A program made the position numbers and the translations under genes. A model generated the notes under the pieces. The model was given only the letters and a program-made list of their open reading frames with translations. It made no database searches and had not been told where the DNA came from. From CAWKEY01 sp963848675 (lineage in GTDB: Bacteria; Pseudomonadota; Gammaproteobacteria; Methylococcales; Methylomonadaceae), in contig CAWKEY010000053.1 in assembly GCA_963848675.1 (NCBI GenBank), positions 24,890-88,889 of the forward strand: a DNA stretch of 64,000 bases, read 5' to 3'. Every line of letters begins with the position of its first letter. The stretch's first letter is position 1. Of the stretch, positions 8,944 through 18,416 are shown piece after piece.

Positions 8944-9125
8944 TGGCCGTACAAAAAAGTAAAGTATCACGTTCAAGACGTGGTCAACGTCGTTCACACG
9001 ATGCTTTAACCAGCAAAGCCTTGTCTCAAGACCCCATGACCGGTGAAACTCATCTGCGTCATCACGTTACCCCCGATGGTTATTTCAAAGGCCGTCAAAT
9101 TGTAACTAATGGCTCCGAAGACTGA
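8943..9125 (+). CDS. rpmF: Ribosomal protein bL32
   Basis: A 60-residue large-subunit protein. The N-terminus MAVQKSKVSRSRRGQRRSHD is the classic bL32 signature, followed by the SHD and GYFKGRQI elements. It lacks the zinc-binding Cys pairs, as in other gammaproteobacterial C-minus forms. It overlaps the end of yceD by one base and is followed by a strong intrinsic terminator at 9156. Confidence 0.97.
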   Translation: MAVQKSKVSRSRRGQRRSHDALTSKALSQDPMTGETHLRHHVTPDGYFKGRQIVTNGSED

Positions 9126-9155
9126 TTAATCTTCCTTTCATTAGCATGATGATGT

Positions 9156-9186
9156 GCCGAACCCAATCGGGTTCGGCTTCTTTTTA
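9156..9186 (+). terminator. Rho-independent terminator after rpmF
   Basis: Perfect 9-bp stem GCCGAACCC/GGGTTCGGC (9156-9164 and 9169-9177) with loop AATC, followed by the T-rich run TTCTTTTTA. It sits between rpmF and plsX, so it should end or attenuate the yceD-rpmF message before the fatty-acid genes. Confidence 0.9.
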
Positions 9187-9210
9187 TTAACCAGGGAGTC
9201 ATTCGTCAGC

Positions 9211-10239
9211 GTGAGTCTAACCATTTCAATTGATGCAATGGGCGGTGATCATGGCCCTAAAGTTACCATACCGGCATCGCTGGATTGTTTAAAGAGCAAT
9301 CCTGACTTAAAAATAATTTTAGTGGGTGACGAAACTGTTCTCAAGCAGAAGTTGACCCAGGCTTTAATCGATTACCCAGGCAGACTGGTCATTCAGCACG
9401 CTTCGCAGTGCGTTGACATGGATGAATCACCATCTAAAGCGCTGAAAAATAAAAAAGACTCATCCATGCGAGTAGCCATCAATTTGGTTCATCAGGGATT
9501 AGCAGATGCCTGCGTCAGTGCCGGCAACACCGGCGCATTAATGGCCACTGCGCGCTTTGTATTAAAAATGATTCCAGGCATCGACCGCCCGGCCATCATT
9601 TCCACGCTTCCTTCTGTGTTCGGCCATACGCATGCGCTGGATCTGGGGGCAAACGTAGATTGTACCGCTGAGCACCTGTTTCAGTTTGCCGTGATGGGCG
9701 CGGAACTGGTTAAAGCCGTTGAAAACATCGATAATCCGAAAGTTGGCCTGTTAAATATTGGCGAAGAAGATGTAAAAGGTAATGAGCAAGTTAAAGCAGC
9801 AGCAAAGTTACTGGAAAATTCATCCTTGAATTATATCGGCTATGTGGAAGGCGATTCCTTGAATGCCGGCCATATCAAGGTTGATCTCATTGTCGCCGAT
9901 GGCTTTGTCGGCAATGTTGCGCTTAAATCCATCGAAGGTGCCGCCAAAATGATTGGCACTGCGCTGAAACAAGCTTTTGGCAGAAACCTGCTCACCCAGT
10001 TGGCTGGACTGCTTGCCTATCCGGTATTGAAATCTTTCAAAAAACGCATAGATCCGCGTTTATACAATGGCGCAAGTTTTCTGGGACTGCGTGGATTGGT
10101 CATCAAAAGCCATGGCGGTGCCGATGTTCTGGCTTTTAAAACGGCCATTCATCTTGCCGAAGTTGAAATCAAAAAAGATGTCATTAGAAAAATCAGCGAG
10201 CAAGTTGAAAAAACTTTGGCCAAGAGGCAGCATGCATGA
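9211..10239 (+). CDS. plsX: Phosphate acyltransferase PlsX
   Basis: Makes acyl-phosphate from acyl-ACP for membrane phospholipid synthesis. The GTG start at 9211 gives VSLTISIDAMGGDHGPK, the family N-terminus, and 342 aa, a normal length. An ATG at 9154 is open in the same frame but lies in the terminator hairpin and is rejected. Further motifs are ALKNKKDSSMRVAINLV, SAGNTGALMA and the C-terminal KSHGGAD segment. An AGGGAG lies about 12 bp before the start. The last four bases overlap the fabH start (ATGA). Confidence 0.95.
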   Translation: MSLTISIDAMGGDHGPKVTIPASLDCLKSNPDLKIILVGDETVLKQKLTQALIDYPGRLVIQHASQCVDMDESPSKALKNKKDSSMRVAINLVHQGLADACVSAGNTGALMATARFVLKMIPGIDRPAIISTLPSVFGHTHALDLGANVDCTAEHLFQFAVMGAELVKAVENIDNPKVGLLNIGEEDVKGNEQVKAAAKLLENSSLNYIGYVEGDSLNAGHIKVDLIVADGFVGNVALKSIEGAAKMIGTALKQAFGRNLLTQLAGLLAYPVLKSFKKRIDPRLYNGASFLGLRGLVIKSHGGADVLAFKTAIHLAEVEIKKDVIRKISEQVEKTLAKRQHA

Positions 10240-11204
10240 CTCGTTATTCAAGAGTAATCGGTACGGGCGGTTATCTGCCTGAAGAAGTTCGCACCAATGA
10301 ACAAATATCACAGACTGTCGATACCTCTGACAGCTGGATTTACGAACGCACAGGCATTAAAAGCCGCCGCATTGCCGGGTCTCATGAAACGGCCTCCAGC
10401 ATGGCGGAAATTGCCGCCCGGCAAGCCATAGAAGCGGCGGCATGCGATCCCGATGAAATTGATTTAATTATTGTCGCGACAGGAACCCCTGACCGGGTTT
10501 ATCCCAGCACGGGCTGCTTGTTGCAACAGCGGCTGGGTATAAAAAACTGTGTTGCTTTTGATATTCAGGCGGCCTGCTCTGGCTCGATCTTTGCCCTCAG
10601 CATTGCCGACCAATATATCAAGTCGGGTGCAGCTAAAAAAGTGCTGGTGGTTGGCACTGAAATCTGCTCGCGTATCGTTGACTGGACTGACAGAAGTACC
10701 TGCATCCTGTTTGGCGATGGCGCCGGCGCCTTGTTGCTGGCAGCCTCTGATCAGGCAGGTGTGCTCTCCACACATATCCATTCCGATGGCGAATACGAGG
10801 ATCTGTTGTATTGCCCAAATCCTCAGTCGGCTAACGGGGCCAACAAGCATGAAGGCGGCTATATCAGCATGCGCGGCAATGAAGTCTTCAAGGTGGCGGT
10901 TAATACCTTGGGCCGCATCGTCGATGAAACTCTGGAAGCCAATAATATGAAACAATCTGATGTAGACTGGCTGGTGCCTCATCAGGCCAATACCAGAATT
11001 ATTGCGGCAACTGCAAAAAAATTAAAAATGTCTATGGATCATGTTGTTTTGACGCTTGAAAATCAGGGCAATACCTCTTCAGCTTCCGTGTTGCTTGCAC
11101 TCAATGAAGGCATCCGTGATGGCCGCATTCAGCGTGGGCAGGTAGTATTGCTTGAAGCCTTTGGAGCAGGATTCACCTGGGGTTCTGCATTAATCAAATA
11201 TTAA
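10236..11204 (+). CDS. fabH: Beta-ketoacyl-ACP synthase III
   Basis: Condenses acetyl-CoA with malonyl-ACP to start fatty-acid elongation. The protein has 322 aa. The catalytic triad is visible: Cys in AACSGSIFALS (about residue 112), His in VPHQANTRI (about 249) and Asn in ENQGNTSSASV (about 279). The N-terminus SRVIGTGGYLPE and the SWIYERTGIKSR motif are typical. It overlaps plsX by four bases and is followed 12 bp later by fabD. Confidence 0.97.
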   Translation: MTRYSRVIGTGGYLPEEVRTNEQISQTVDTSDSWIYERTGIKSRRIAGSHETASSMAEIAARQAIEAAACDPDEIDLIIVATGTPDRVYPSTGCLLQQRLGIKNCVAFDIQAACSGSIFALSIADQYIKSGAAKKVLVVGTEICSRIVDWTDRSTCILFGDGAGALLLAASDQAGVLSTHIHSDGEYEDLLYCPNPQSANGANKHEGGYISMRGNEVFKVAVNTLGRIVDETLEANNMKQSDVDWLVPHQANTRIIAATAKKLKMSMDHVVLTLENQGNTSSASVLLALNEGIRDGRIQRGQVVLLEAFGAGFTWGSALIKY

Positions 11205-11216
11205 TCGGGCGTACTA

Positions 11217-12167
11217 ATGAATAAGCAACACTATAATTTAGCTTTTGTTTTCCCCGGGCAAGGCTCTCAATCTGTCGGTATGTTATCTGCTTTGGCTGAT
11301 AGTTATCCTGAAGTAAAACAGACCTTTGATCGAGCCTCCGATGCTTTGGGCAAAGATTTATGGTCTCTTGTCGCCAACGGTCCGGAGCAAGAGCTCAATC
11401 AGACCCATAACACTCAGCCCGCTATGCTTGCAGCCGGCTTTGCCGTCTGGGAAGTCTGGTGCAAACACACAGAACTGCGTCCAGCCTGGATGGCGGGCCA
11501 TAGCCTGGGTGAATATACGGCACTGGTTTGTTCAGGAGCACTGTCTTTTGAAGAGGGCATAAAACTGGTAGCGGCAAGAGGTCAATTCATGCAGCAAGCC
11601 GTGCCGGCTGGTGTCGGCGCCATGGCGGCCATTTTAGGGCTTGAAGATCATCAGGTGGTAAAAGTCTGCGCCGACGCAGCTGGCACTGAGGTGGTTTCCG
11701 CAGTCAATTTTAATGCTCCAGGGCAGGTCGTTATCGCCGGCAATGCAGCAGCTGTAGAAAAAGCCATGGCGGCAGCAAAAGAAGCTGGCGCCAAACGCGC
11801 TGTGTTGCTGCCGGTGAGCGTTCCATCGCATTGCGCCTTGATGGAATCAGCCGCAGAAAAGCTGGCAGAGCAATTACAAAACACTCCCATAGATACGCCC
11901 AAAATGACGCTGATCCACAATGTGGACGTTGCCGCGCACAGCGCTCCTGAGGTCATTCGGAACGCCTTGAAAGAGCAGCTTTACAAGCCTGTTCGCTGGG
12001 TTGACAGCATCAAATTCATGCACGATCAGGGCGTGACCTGTTTTGTTGAATGCGGGCCCGGCAAGGTGCTAATCGGACTAAACAAACGCATCATTAAAGA
12101 GGCCGAACATCTGGCTATATACGACCCGGAAACGTTAAATCAAGTATTGGAGCAATTAAATGGCTAA
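11217..12167 (+). CDS. fabD: Malonyl-CoA:ACP transacylase
   Basis: Transfers malonyl from CoA to the carrier protein. It has 316 aa with the FPGQGSQSVGM motif near the N-terminus, the active-site nucleophile in AGHSLGEYTAL (Ser about residue 95), a conserved Arg in AARGQFMQ, and a C-terminal ECGPGKVL. It overlaps fabG by 8 bp, consistent with a coupled operon. Confidence 0.97.
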   Translation: MNKQHYNLAFVFPGQGSQSVGMLSALADSYPEVKQTFDRASDALGKDLWSLVANGPEQELNQTHNTQPAMLAAGFAVWEVWCKHTELRPAWMAGHSLGEYTALVCSGALSFEEGIKLVAARGQFMQQAVPAGVGAMAAILGLEDHQVVKVCADAAGTEVVSAVNFNAPGQVVIAGNAAAVEKAMAAAKEAGAKRAVLLPVSVPSHCALMESAAEKLAEQLQNTPIDTPKMTLIHNVDVAAHSAPEVIRNALKEQLYKPVRWVDSIKFMHDQGVTCFVECGPGKVLIGLNKRIIKEAEHLAIYDPETLNQVLEQLNG

Positions 12168-12888
12168 ACAAGTAGCTTTAGTTACCGGCGCTAGTCGCGG
12201 AATCGGCCGTGCAATCGCGGAAAGATTGTCCGAAGACGGCTTTTTTGTGATCGGAACGGCCACTTCTGATAACGGCGCCGAGGCAATTTCAGCCTATCTC
12301 GGTGAAAGCGGCAAAGGCTTGACGCTTGATGTCGCTGATCCACAGTCCATTGCTGAAGTAATCAAATCAGTAACCGACGACTTTGGGGTGCCGGCTGTAC
12401 TGGTCAACAATGCCGGCATTACCCGCGATAATTTGCTGATGCGCATGAAGGATGAAGAATGGGATGACATCATCAACACCAATTTGACATCCGTATTTCG
12501 CATGAGCAAAGCCGTGCTGCGCGGCATGATGAAAGCCAAATCCGGTCGTATCATTAATATATCATCCGTGGTCGGCGCTACCGGCAATGCAGGGCAGGCC
12601 AATTACGCAGCCGCCAAAGCGGGCATGATCGGCTTTACCAAATCCATGGCCAAAGAAGTCGGTTCACGTAATATCACGGTGAATGCCGTCGCGCCCGGCT
12701 TTATTGATACCGACATGACCAGGGAATTAGGTGATGACATTAAAAATGCTTTATTGACATCCATTCCTCTGGCTCGCTTGGGTGACGCCAAGGAAATTGC
12801 GCATGCAGTATCGTTTTTGGCTTCTGAAGGTGCCGCTTATATTACCGGTGAAACCTTGCATGTGAATGGCGGCATGTTTATGGCTTAA
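12160..12888 (+). CDS. fabG: 3-oxoacyl-ACP reductase
   Basis: NADPH-dependent short-chain dehydrogenase that reduces 3-ketoacyl-ACP. It has 242 aa with the Rossmann motif TGASRGIGRAIA (residues about 9-20), NNAGITRDNLL, the catalytic Ser in NISSVVGATGN, Tyr and Lys in NYAAAKAG, and the AVAPGFIDTDMT loop. The whole family pattern is intact. A promoter-like region for acpP follows its stop. Confidence 0.97.
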   Translation: MAKQVALVTGASRGIGRAIAERLSEDGFFVIGTATSDNGAEAISAYLGESGKGLTLDVADPQSIAEVIKSVTDDFGVPAVLVNNAGITRDNLLMRMKDEEWDDIINTNLTSVFRMSKAVLRGMMKAKSGRIINISSVVGATGNAGQANYAAAKAGMIGFTKSMAKEVGSRNITVNAVAPGFIDTDMTRELGDDIKNALLTSIPLARLGDAKEIAHAVSFLASEGAAYITGETLHVNGGMFMA

Positions 12889-12890
12889 TA

Positions 12891-12920
12891 TTGTGACATT
12901 ATTGTAATATCAAGTATAAT
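12891..12920 (+). promoter_or_regulatory. Candidate promoter for acpP
   Basis: A perfect TATAAT (12915-12920) is preceded at 18 bp by TTGTGA (12891-12896). It lies in the 145-bp gap between fabG and acpP, the only sizeable gap in the fatty-acid block. A separate acpP promoter is expected because the carrier protein is made in great excess. A GC-rich imperfect hairpin (about 12922-12950) would fall at the start of this transcript. Confidence 0.5.
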
Positions 12921-13033
12921 CCCCCCGCCGTCTGGAATTGCCGGAGGCGGGATTTCAAGTAAAATTAATAACAATACAAGTGTAAGTTTTCCATAAAAAA
13001 ATAGACAACTTGCACTGTTTGAGGATAATAATT

Positions 13034-13264
13034 ATGAGTAACATTGAAGAACGAGTAAAAAAGATTGTTGCAGAGCAATTGGGTGTTAAAGAAGAGATCG
13101 CTAATGATGCTTCATTCGTGGATGATCTTGGTGCTGATTCTCTGGATACAGTTGAACTCGTCATGGCTCTTGAAGAAGAATTCGAATGCGAAATTCCAGA
13201 CGATGAAGCTGAAAAAATCACCACCGTTCAGCAAGCGATCGATTACGTAGAAAAAAACGCGTAA
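13034..13264 (+). CDS. acpP: Acyl carrier protein
   Basis: Small acidic carrier of growing acyl chains, 76 aa from the ATG at 13034. The phosphopantetheine attachment site is the Ser of GADSLDTVELVMALEEEF. A GAGGA Shine-Dalgarno stands 8-9 bp upstream. An earlier in-frame ATG at 13010 would add eight residues unlike any family member and is rejected. A long hairpin follows the stop at 13281. Confidence 0.97.
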   Translation: MSNIEERVKKIVAEQLGVKEEIANDASFVDDLGADSLDTVELVMALEEEFECEIPDDEAEKITTVQQAIDYVEKNA

Positions 13265-13280
13265 TAGTCTTACCTATTTT

Positions 13281-13311
13281 TTAGTGGATGAATTCTCTGT
13301 TCATCCACTAA
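13281..13311. terminator. 12-bp hairpin between acpP and fabF
   Basis: Perfect inverted repeat TTAGTGGATGAA / TTCATCCACTAA (13281-13292 and 13300-13311) with a 7-base loop. On the plus strand no T-run follows, so it is a poor intrinsic terminator. It may instead act as an RNA processing or stability element that separates abundant acpP transcripts from fabF. Confidence 0.5.
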
Positions 13312-13362
13312 GTAATACAGCCCGATTATTCCTGGCTTCATTTCTTCTTACGGTACATCACA

Positions 13363-14607
13363 TTGAGCAAACGTCGAGTTGTAATAACTGGATTAGGCGC
13401 GGTTACGCCTTTAGCCAATACGGTCTTAGAAACCTGGGACGGTATCATTAACGGCAAAAGCGGCATAAGTCCAATTGATTCCTTTGACATTTCTCCTTTT
13501 GCCACCACTTTTGGCGGTGTCATTAGAAATTTTGACATCACCCAGTATATTTCTGGCAAAGACGCACAGCGTATGGATGGCTTCATCCACTATGGCATTG
13601 CGGCTGGCTGTCAGGCTTTTGAAGATTCGGGACTTGAAGTCACCGAAGCTAATGCCGAGCGTATCGGTGTGGCTATTGGTTCGGGAATAGGCGGCATCAC
13701 CGGCATTGAAGAATGTTACGCCACCTATGAAAAAAACGGTCCCCGGCGTATTTCACCTTTCTTTGTGCCCGGCAATATTATCAATATGATTTCCGGCAAC
13801 CTTTCAATCAAATATGGCTTGAAAGGCCCCAACTACGCCATTGTGACTGCCTGTGCTACAGGTACGCACAACATTGGCGATGCCGTTCGCCTAATTAAAT
13901 ATGGTGATGCTGATGTCATGATCGCTGGCGGTGCCGAGCGCTGCACCAGCTCGCCGACTGCGATGGGCGGTTTTGCTTCGGCAAAAGCCTTGTCCCGGCG
14001 CAATGATGATCCCCAGGCAGCAAGCCGTCCCTGGGATAGAGATCGTGACGGTTTCGTTTTAAGTGATGGCGCCGGCGTCGTAGTGCTTGAAGAACTGGAG
14101 CATGCCAAGGCGCGTGGTGCACAAATTTATGCCGAAGTCGTTGGTTCCGGCATGAGCGGCGATGCCTACCACATGACCACGCCTTCCGTCGGCGGCGAAG
14201 GTGCGGCACGCTGCATGCGAAATGCGTTGCGCGATGCCGGCCTCAATGCAGGAGATGTGGACTATATTAACGCCCATGGCACTTCAACGCCCGCTGGGGA
14301 TATCGGTGAAACCCATGCCATGAAGGCAGCCCTGGGCGATAATGCCTATAAGGTTGCTGTCAGCTCTACCAAATCCATGATTGGTCATTTATTGGGCGCT
14401 GCAGGCGGTATTGAAGCGGTGCTGACGGCATTAAGTATCAAACACCAAATTGCGCCACCCACGATCAATCTGGAAAACCCGGATCCCGAATGTGATCTAG
14501 ATTATGTGCCCAACACAGCAAGAGACATAAAAATTGATGTCGCCATGTCCAACTCATTTGGTTTTGGCGGCACCAATGGCACACTGGTTTTTAAACGTTA
14601 CCAGTAA
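13363..14607 (+). CDS. fabF: Beta-ketoacyl-ACP synthase II
   Basis: Elongating condensing enzyme, 414 aa. The start is TTG at 13363, giving MSKRRVVITGLGAVTP; no ATG is available before the conserved strand. The active-site Cys is in VTACATGTHNIGDA (about residue 164), the first His in NAHGTSTPAGD and the second in MIGHLLGAAG. The C-terminal SFGFGGTNGTLVFKR is intact. It is followed after 19 bp by pabC. Confidence 0.97.
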   Translation: MSKRRVVITGLGAVTPLANTVLETWDGIINGKSGISPIDSFDISPFATTFGGVIRNFDITQYISGKDAQRMDGFIHYGIAAGCQAFEDSGLEVTEANAERIGVAIGSGIGGITGIEECYATYEKNGPRRISPFFVPGNIINMISGNLSIKYGLKGPNYAIVTACATGTHNIGDAVRLIKYGDADVMIAGGAERCTSSPTAMGGFASAKALSRRNDDPQAASRPWDRDRDGFVLSDGAGVVVLEELEHAKARGAQIYAEVVGSGMSGDAYHMTTPSVGGEGAARCMRNALRDAGLNAGDVDYINAHGTSTPAGDIGETHAMKAALGDNAYKVAVSSTKSMIGHLLGAAGGIEAVLTALSIKHQIAPPTINLENPDPECDLDYVPNTARDIKIDVAMSNSFGFGGTNGTLVFKRYQ

Positions 14608-14626
14608 TTTATGATGCCTGTCACTG

Positions 14627-15454
14627 ATGATACTGGTCAATGGTATACACCAGCAGCATATCCCCATAGCCGATCGCGGCTTCCAATACGGTGACGGCCT
14701 ATTTGAAACCATCGAAGTCATCAAGGGCCGCCCTGTATTTTTTGAGCAGCATCTAGCGCGCTTAACTACCGGCTGTCATCGTTTACACATCCCTTGCCCT
14801 GATTGGGAAGAGCTTAGCGCTGAAGCGCAAGACCTATGTTGCCATTCAATCAGGGCGGTTCTTAAAATTATTGTGACACGAGGCTCCGGTGGACGTGGTT
14901 ACCGTCAGCCCGACTGTATCCAGCCGACTCGCGTGTTGAGCTTACATCCTTATCCCGAATATCCGGATTCCTACTCAGAGCAGGGCATAGTAGCCCGGTT
15001 TTGCTCGACGCCATTAGGTCTTAATCCTGTTTTGGCGGGCATTAAACACATGAATCGCCTTGAGCAGGTCATGGCTAGGGCAGAATGGACAGATTCCGTT
15101 ATTCAAGAAGGCATTATGCTGGATATTAATGCACAGGTGATTGAAGGTACCATGACCAATCTTTTTTATGTTAAAGCGGGTGCTATCTATACTTCATCGC
15201 TTACTCAAGCCGGTGTTGCCGGCATTATCCGCGGTCTCATCATTGAATTAGCAGGCCATCAGGGTCTTGACGTCATTGAGCATAGCTTTACCCAAGAGCG
15301 CTTGCTGTCGGCGGAGGAAATATTTGTCTGTAATTCGATTATTGGCATCTGGCCCATCTTTCAAATTGGACATATACAATTTCCGGTAGGGCCTATTACC
15401 CGCCGCCTACAGTGCTGCTTGAAGCAATTTAAAAATGAGGCGCTTTTGCGATGA
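14627..15454 (+). CDS. pabC: Aminodeoxychorismate lyase
   Basis: PLP-dependent class IV fold enzyme that releases pyruvate from aminodeoxychorismate to make p-aminobenzoate for folate. It has 275 aa. Seen: IADRGFQYGDGLFETI (the family N-terminal block), the PLP Lys in GIKHMNRLEQVMAR (about residue 140) and EGTMTNLFYV (about 179-188). Its place between fabF and mltG is the standard gammaproteobacterial order. It overlaps mltG by four bases. Confidence 0.93.
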   Translation: MILVNGIHQQHIPIADRGFQYGDGLFETIEVIKGRPVFFEQHLARLTTGCHRLHIPCPDWEELSAEAQDLCCHSIRAVLKIIVTRGSGGRGYRQPDCIQPTRVLSLHPYPEYPDSYSEQGIVARFCSTPLGLNPVLAGIKHMNRLEQVMARAEWTDSVIQEGIMLDINAQVIEGTMTNLFYVKAGAIYTSSLTQAGVAGIIRGLIIELAGHQGLDVIEHSFTQERLLSAEEIFVCNSIIGIWPIFQIGHIQFPVGPITRRLQCCLKQFKNEALLR

Positions 15455-16449
15455 GCACTAAAATCATCGGTTTTATTTTATTAATCTTCAGCTTTTTAGG
15501 CGGCTGGGCATGGCTGGATTACCAAACAGCAATGCACAAATCCGTCGTGTCAGATACAGTTTATGTGGAGATAGAGCAGGGGGACTCTTTAACCAGGATT
15601 ACCGAAAAACTGCTTGAGCAAAAGCTGCCGGTTAAACCCATCTGGTTTACAGTAATTGCCTATACTACCGAGTCCGCGAAAAAACTTAAAACAGGCGAAT
15701 ACGAGCTCGCCCCGGGCTCAACCATACCTGACATATTAGGGCTTTTTGTCCAGGGAAAAACCCGGCAGTACGCCATAACGTTTCCGGAAGGCTGGCGTTT
15801 TAAGGAGATATTAGCGGAAATGCAAAAATATCCTCAAATTGAACGCACCTTGAACGCTATCGGCCCTGGTGGCTTATTGGCCGAACTCAACAGCGATTCA
15901 AAACACCCGGAAGGTTTGTTTTTTCCTGACACCTATTTCTTTGAAAAACACACCCGCGATGTTGCTATATTAAAACGCGCTTATGACAAAATGCAGCAGG
16001 TGCTCCAGCAGGAATGGCAGAATAAAGCCGATGACCTGCCGTTTCAAAACCCTTATCAGGCCTTGATTATGGCATCCATCGTGGAGAAAGAAACCGCTGC
16101 GGTCGAGGAAAGGCCTTTAATAGCCGGGGTATTTATACGCAGACTTGAAAAAGACATGCTGCTGCAAACTGATCCCACGGTCATTTACGGCATGGGGGAG
16201 CAGTATCAGGGTGACATCGGCTTTAAGGATTTGAAAACCCAAACTCCTTATAACACCTATATGATTAAAGGCTTACCGCCCACACCGATCGCCATGCCAG
16301 GCCTAGGGGCCATTCATGCAGCACTGCATCCTGATAATGGTGATAGCCTTTATTTTGTAGCGCGCGGTGACGGCACGCATGTATTTTCGTCAACGCTGGA
16401 AGACCACAACCGTGCTGTAGATATTTTCCAAAGGAAAAGGTATGACTAG
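15451..16449 (+). CDS. mltG: Endolytic murein transglycosylase MltG
   Basis: Inner-membrane enzyme that cuts nascent glycan strands and sets their length. One N-terminal membrane segment (residues about 5-23) is followed by a LysM-like region and the YceG domain. The catalytic Glu lies in MASIVEKETAAVEERP, followed by IAGVFIRRLEKDMLLQTDPTV, a family signature. It has 332 aa and is complete. It overlaps pabC upstream by four bases and tmk downstream by eight. Confidence 0.95.
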   Translation: MSTKIIGFILLIFSFLGGWAWLDYQTAMHKSVVSDTVYVEIEQGDSLTRITEKLLEQKLPVKPIWFTVIAYTTESAKKLKTGEYELAPGSTIPDILGLFVQGKTRQYAITFPEGWRFKEILAEMQKYPQIERTLNAIGPGGLLAELNSDSKHPEGLFFPDTYFFEKHTRDVAILKRAYDKMQQVLQQEWQNKADDLPFQNPYQALIMASIVEKETAAVEERPLIAGVFIRRLEKDMLLQTDPTVIYGMGEQYQGDIGFKDLKTQTPYNTYMIKGLPPTPIAMPGLGAIHAALHPDNGDSLYFVARGDGTHVFSSTLEDHNRAVDIFQRKRYD

Positions 16450-17065
16450 AGGAAAATTTATTACCCTGGAAGGCGGCGAAGGGGTAGGGAAGAGCACCAA
16501 TCTGAACTTTATAAAGGATCATTTATTACAGCATCACATTTCCGTTGTGGTGACGCGTGAACCGGGCGGTACCGTACTTGCTGAAAAAATCCGCCAATTA
16601 TTATTGGACACCAAAAGCGAACTCATTTCAGAACAGGCCGAACTATTACTGATGTTTGCCGCCAGATCGCAACATATCAAGCAGGTGATTGAGCCCGCTC
16701 TAACTCATGGCAGTTGGGTGCTTTGTGATCGCTTCACTGATGCCACTTACGCGTATCAAGGCGGTGGGCGCAAGATGAGCATCAGCACCATTGAATGGCT
16801 GGAAAATCTGGTGCAAGGCTCATTAAGACCCGATTTAACATTGCTGCTTGATGCACCCGTCGAAGTCGGTATGGCGCGCGCAAAAACACGCGGTCAATTT
16901 GATCGTTTTGAAGCAGAAAAAATTTGCTTCTTTGAGCAGGTCAGGCGGGCTTATCTGGTTCAAGCTGAACTGTATCCGGAACGCATCAAGCTCATCAAAG
17001 CCAATCAGCCTTTAGTGGATGTAAAACGGGCTATCATTGATGCCCTGCGCCCCTTATTAAGATGA
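16442..17065 (+). CDS. tmk: Thymidylate kinase
   Basis: Phosphorylates dTMP to dTDP. It has 207 aa. The P-loop EGGEGVGKST (residues about 9-18) is followed by TREPGGT and the DRFTDATYAYQGGGR motif that binds the nucleotide base. The usual GKTT is GKSTN here, a mild change. It overlaps mltG by eight bases and holB by four. Confidence 0.96.
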   Translation: MTRGKFITLEGGEGVGKSTNLNFIKDHLLQHHISVVVTREPGGTVLAEKIRQLLLDTKSELISEQAELLLMFAARSQHIKQVIEPALTHGSWVLCDRFTDATYAYQGGGRKMSISTIEWLENLVQGSLRPDLTLLLDAPVEVGMARAKTRGQFDRFEAEKICFFEQVRRAYLVQAELYPERIKLIKANQPLVDVKRAIIDALRPLLR

Positions 17066-18048
17066 AGCCGTTATTACCCTGGCTACAGGTAAACTGGGAT
17101 CATCTTAACCGCTATATTCAGCAGAAACGGATTCCACAAGCATTGCTTATTACCGGCCATCAAGGTCTGGGCAAACAGCATCTGGCCAGTCAATTTGCTT
17201 GCTCTTTACTGTGTACTCAGCGCCAAGCTAACGGTTTAAGTTGCGGCTATTGCAACAGCTGTTTGTTACAGGCTGCTGAAACGCATCCCGATTTGATTCA
17301 TATTCACCCGGAGGAGCCGGGCAAAGCCATTAGCATTGATCAAATCCGCAGCCTCATTAGCAAATTGACATTGAAGCCTCAATTTGAAGCTTATCGCGTC
17401 GTGATTATTAATCCGGCCGAGCAAATGACCCGTCCGGCAGCAAATGCGTTTTTAAAATGCCTTGAAGAGCCGACAGAGCGTACCGTTCTGCTGTTGATTA
17501 CCGATAAACCGAGCAAACTACCGGCAACCATCATCAGCCGCTGCCAAAAACTGACCATCCCAACACCGGATAAAAACGTAGCCGTTAACTGGTTAAAACA
17601 GCAGACGGTTCAGGATGATCCGGAAATACTGTTGAGTCTGGCACAGGGCGCTCCCTTGATGTCCCTGCAAAACAGCACTAACGGAACATTAACCCTGCGC
17701 AATCAATGTTTCAATGCCTGGCTAAGCCTGGCCAAGCAGCAGGGTAGCCCTGTTGTTATTGCTGAATCCTGGCAGAAATTGCCCGAGTTTTCGTTAATCG
17801 TATTCTGGATGACGTCCTGGACCATCGATTTAATTAAATGCGTTTACTCCTTGCAGACCCAGAATTTATATAATCCTGATTTAAACTCCGCCTTGAAAGC
17901 CCTCTCGCAGCAACTAGAATTAAAAGGTCTTTATCAATTATATGATTTATTACTTCTAAGCCGGCAACGCCTGGATACTCCTATCAATAAACAATTGTTG
18001 CTCGAAGAAATTTTAATTCAGTGGTCAGAACTTAACAGGAGCAGCTAA
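17062..18048 (+). CDS. holB: DNA polymerase III delta-prime subunit
   Basis: Clamp-loader subunit, 328 aa. A degenerate P-loop (GHQGLGKQ, residues about 33-40) is followed by a zinc module with C-x-Y-C-x2-C and an upstream Cys (about 50-72). NAFLKCLEEP and the SRC motif in IISRCQKL are the arginine-finger region. It sits in the conserved tmk-holB-pilZ order and starts within the tmk stop (ATGA). Confidence 0.93.
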   Translation: MKPLLPWLQVNWDHLNRYIQQKRIPQALLITGHQGLGKQHLASQFACSLLCTQRQANGLSCGYCNSCLLQAAETHPDLIHIHPEEPGKAISIDQIRSLISKLTLKPQFEAYRVVIINPAEQMTRPAANAFLKCLEEPTERTVLLLITDKPSKLPATIISRCQKLTIPTPDKNVAVNWLKQQTVQDDPEILLSLAQGAPLMSLQNSTNGTLTLRNQCFNAWLSLAKQQGSPVVIAESWQKLPEFSLIVFWMTSWTIDLIKCVYSLQTQNLYNPDLNSALKALSQQLELKGLYQLYDLLLLSRQRLDTPINKQLLLEEILIQWSELNRSS

Positions 18049-18052
18049 TATC

Positions 18053-18403
18053 ATGTCCGACACATCGCCCAAACAAGGAATATTGTCGCTTTCAATTAAA
18101 GATAAAAATGCGTTATACGCAGCCTACATGCCTTTTGTAATCAATGGTGGCTTGTTTATCCCAACCAACCGCATTTATGAAATGGGGCAAGAGGTATTCA
18201 TTCTGCTGAATTTAATGGAAGAGACCGAACGCCTGCCGATTGCCGGCAAAATAATATGGAAAACGCCCACGGGTTCCGAAGGTTATAGGGCAACCGGGAT
18301 TGGTGTGCAATTTAGTGATCAGGACGGTGGCACTGCGCGTAATAAAATCGAAACCTATCTGGCCGGCGCACTAGAATCCGACCGCTCAACCCATACTATG
18401 TAG
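18053..18403 (+). CDS. pilZ: Type IV pilus assembly protein PilZ
   Basis: A 116-aa PilZ-domain protein that in Pseudomonas supports type IV pilus assembly. The core GGLFIPTNRIYEMGQEVFILLNLMEE and GKIIWKTP segments are clear. The RxxxR c-di-GMP motif is absent, as in true PilZ, so it probably does not bind c-di-GMP. It lies 4 bp after holB and 13 bp before tatD, the usual place for this gene. Confidence 0.9.
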   Translation: MSDTSPKQGILSLSIKDKNALYAAYMPFVINGGLFIPTNRIYEMGQEVFILLNLMEETERLPIAGKIIWKTPTGSEGYRATGIGVQFSDQDGGTARNKIETYLAGALESDRSTHTM

Positions 18404-18416
18404 CTTATTATCGCCC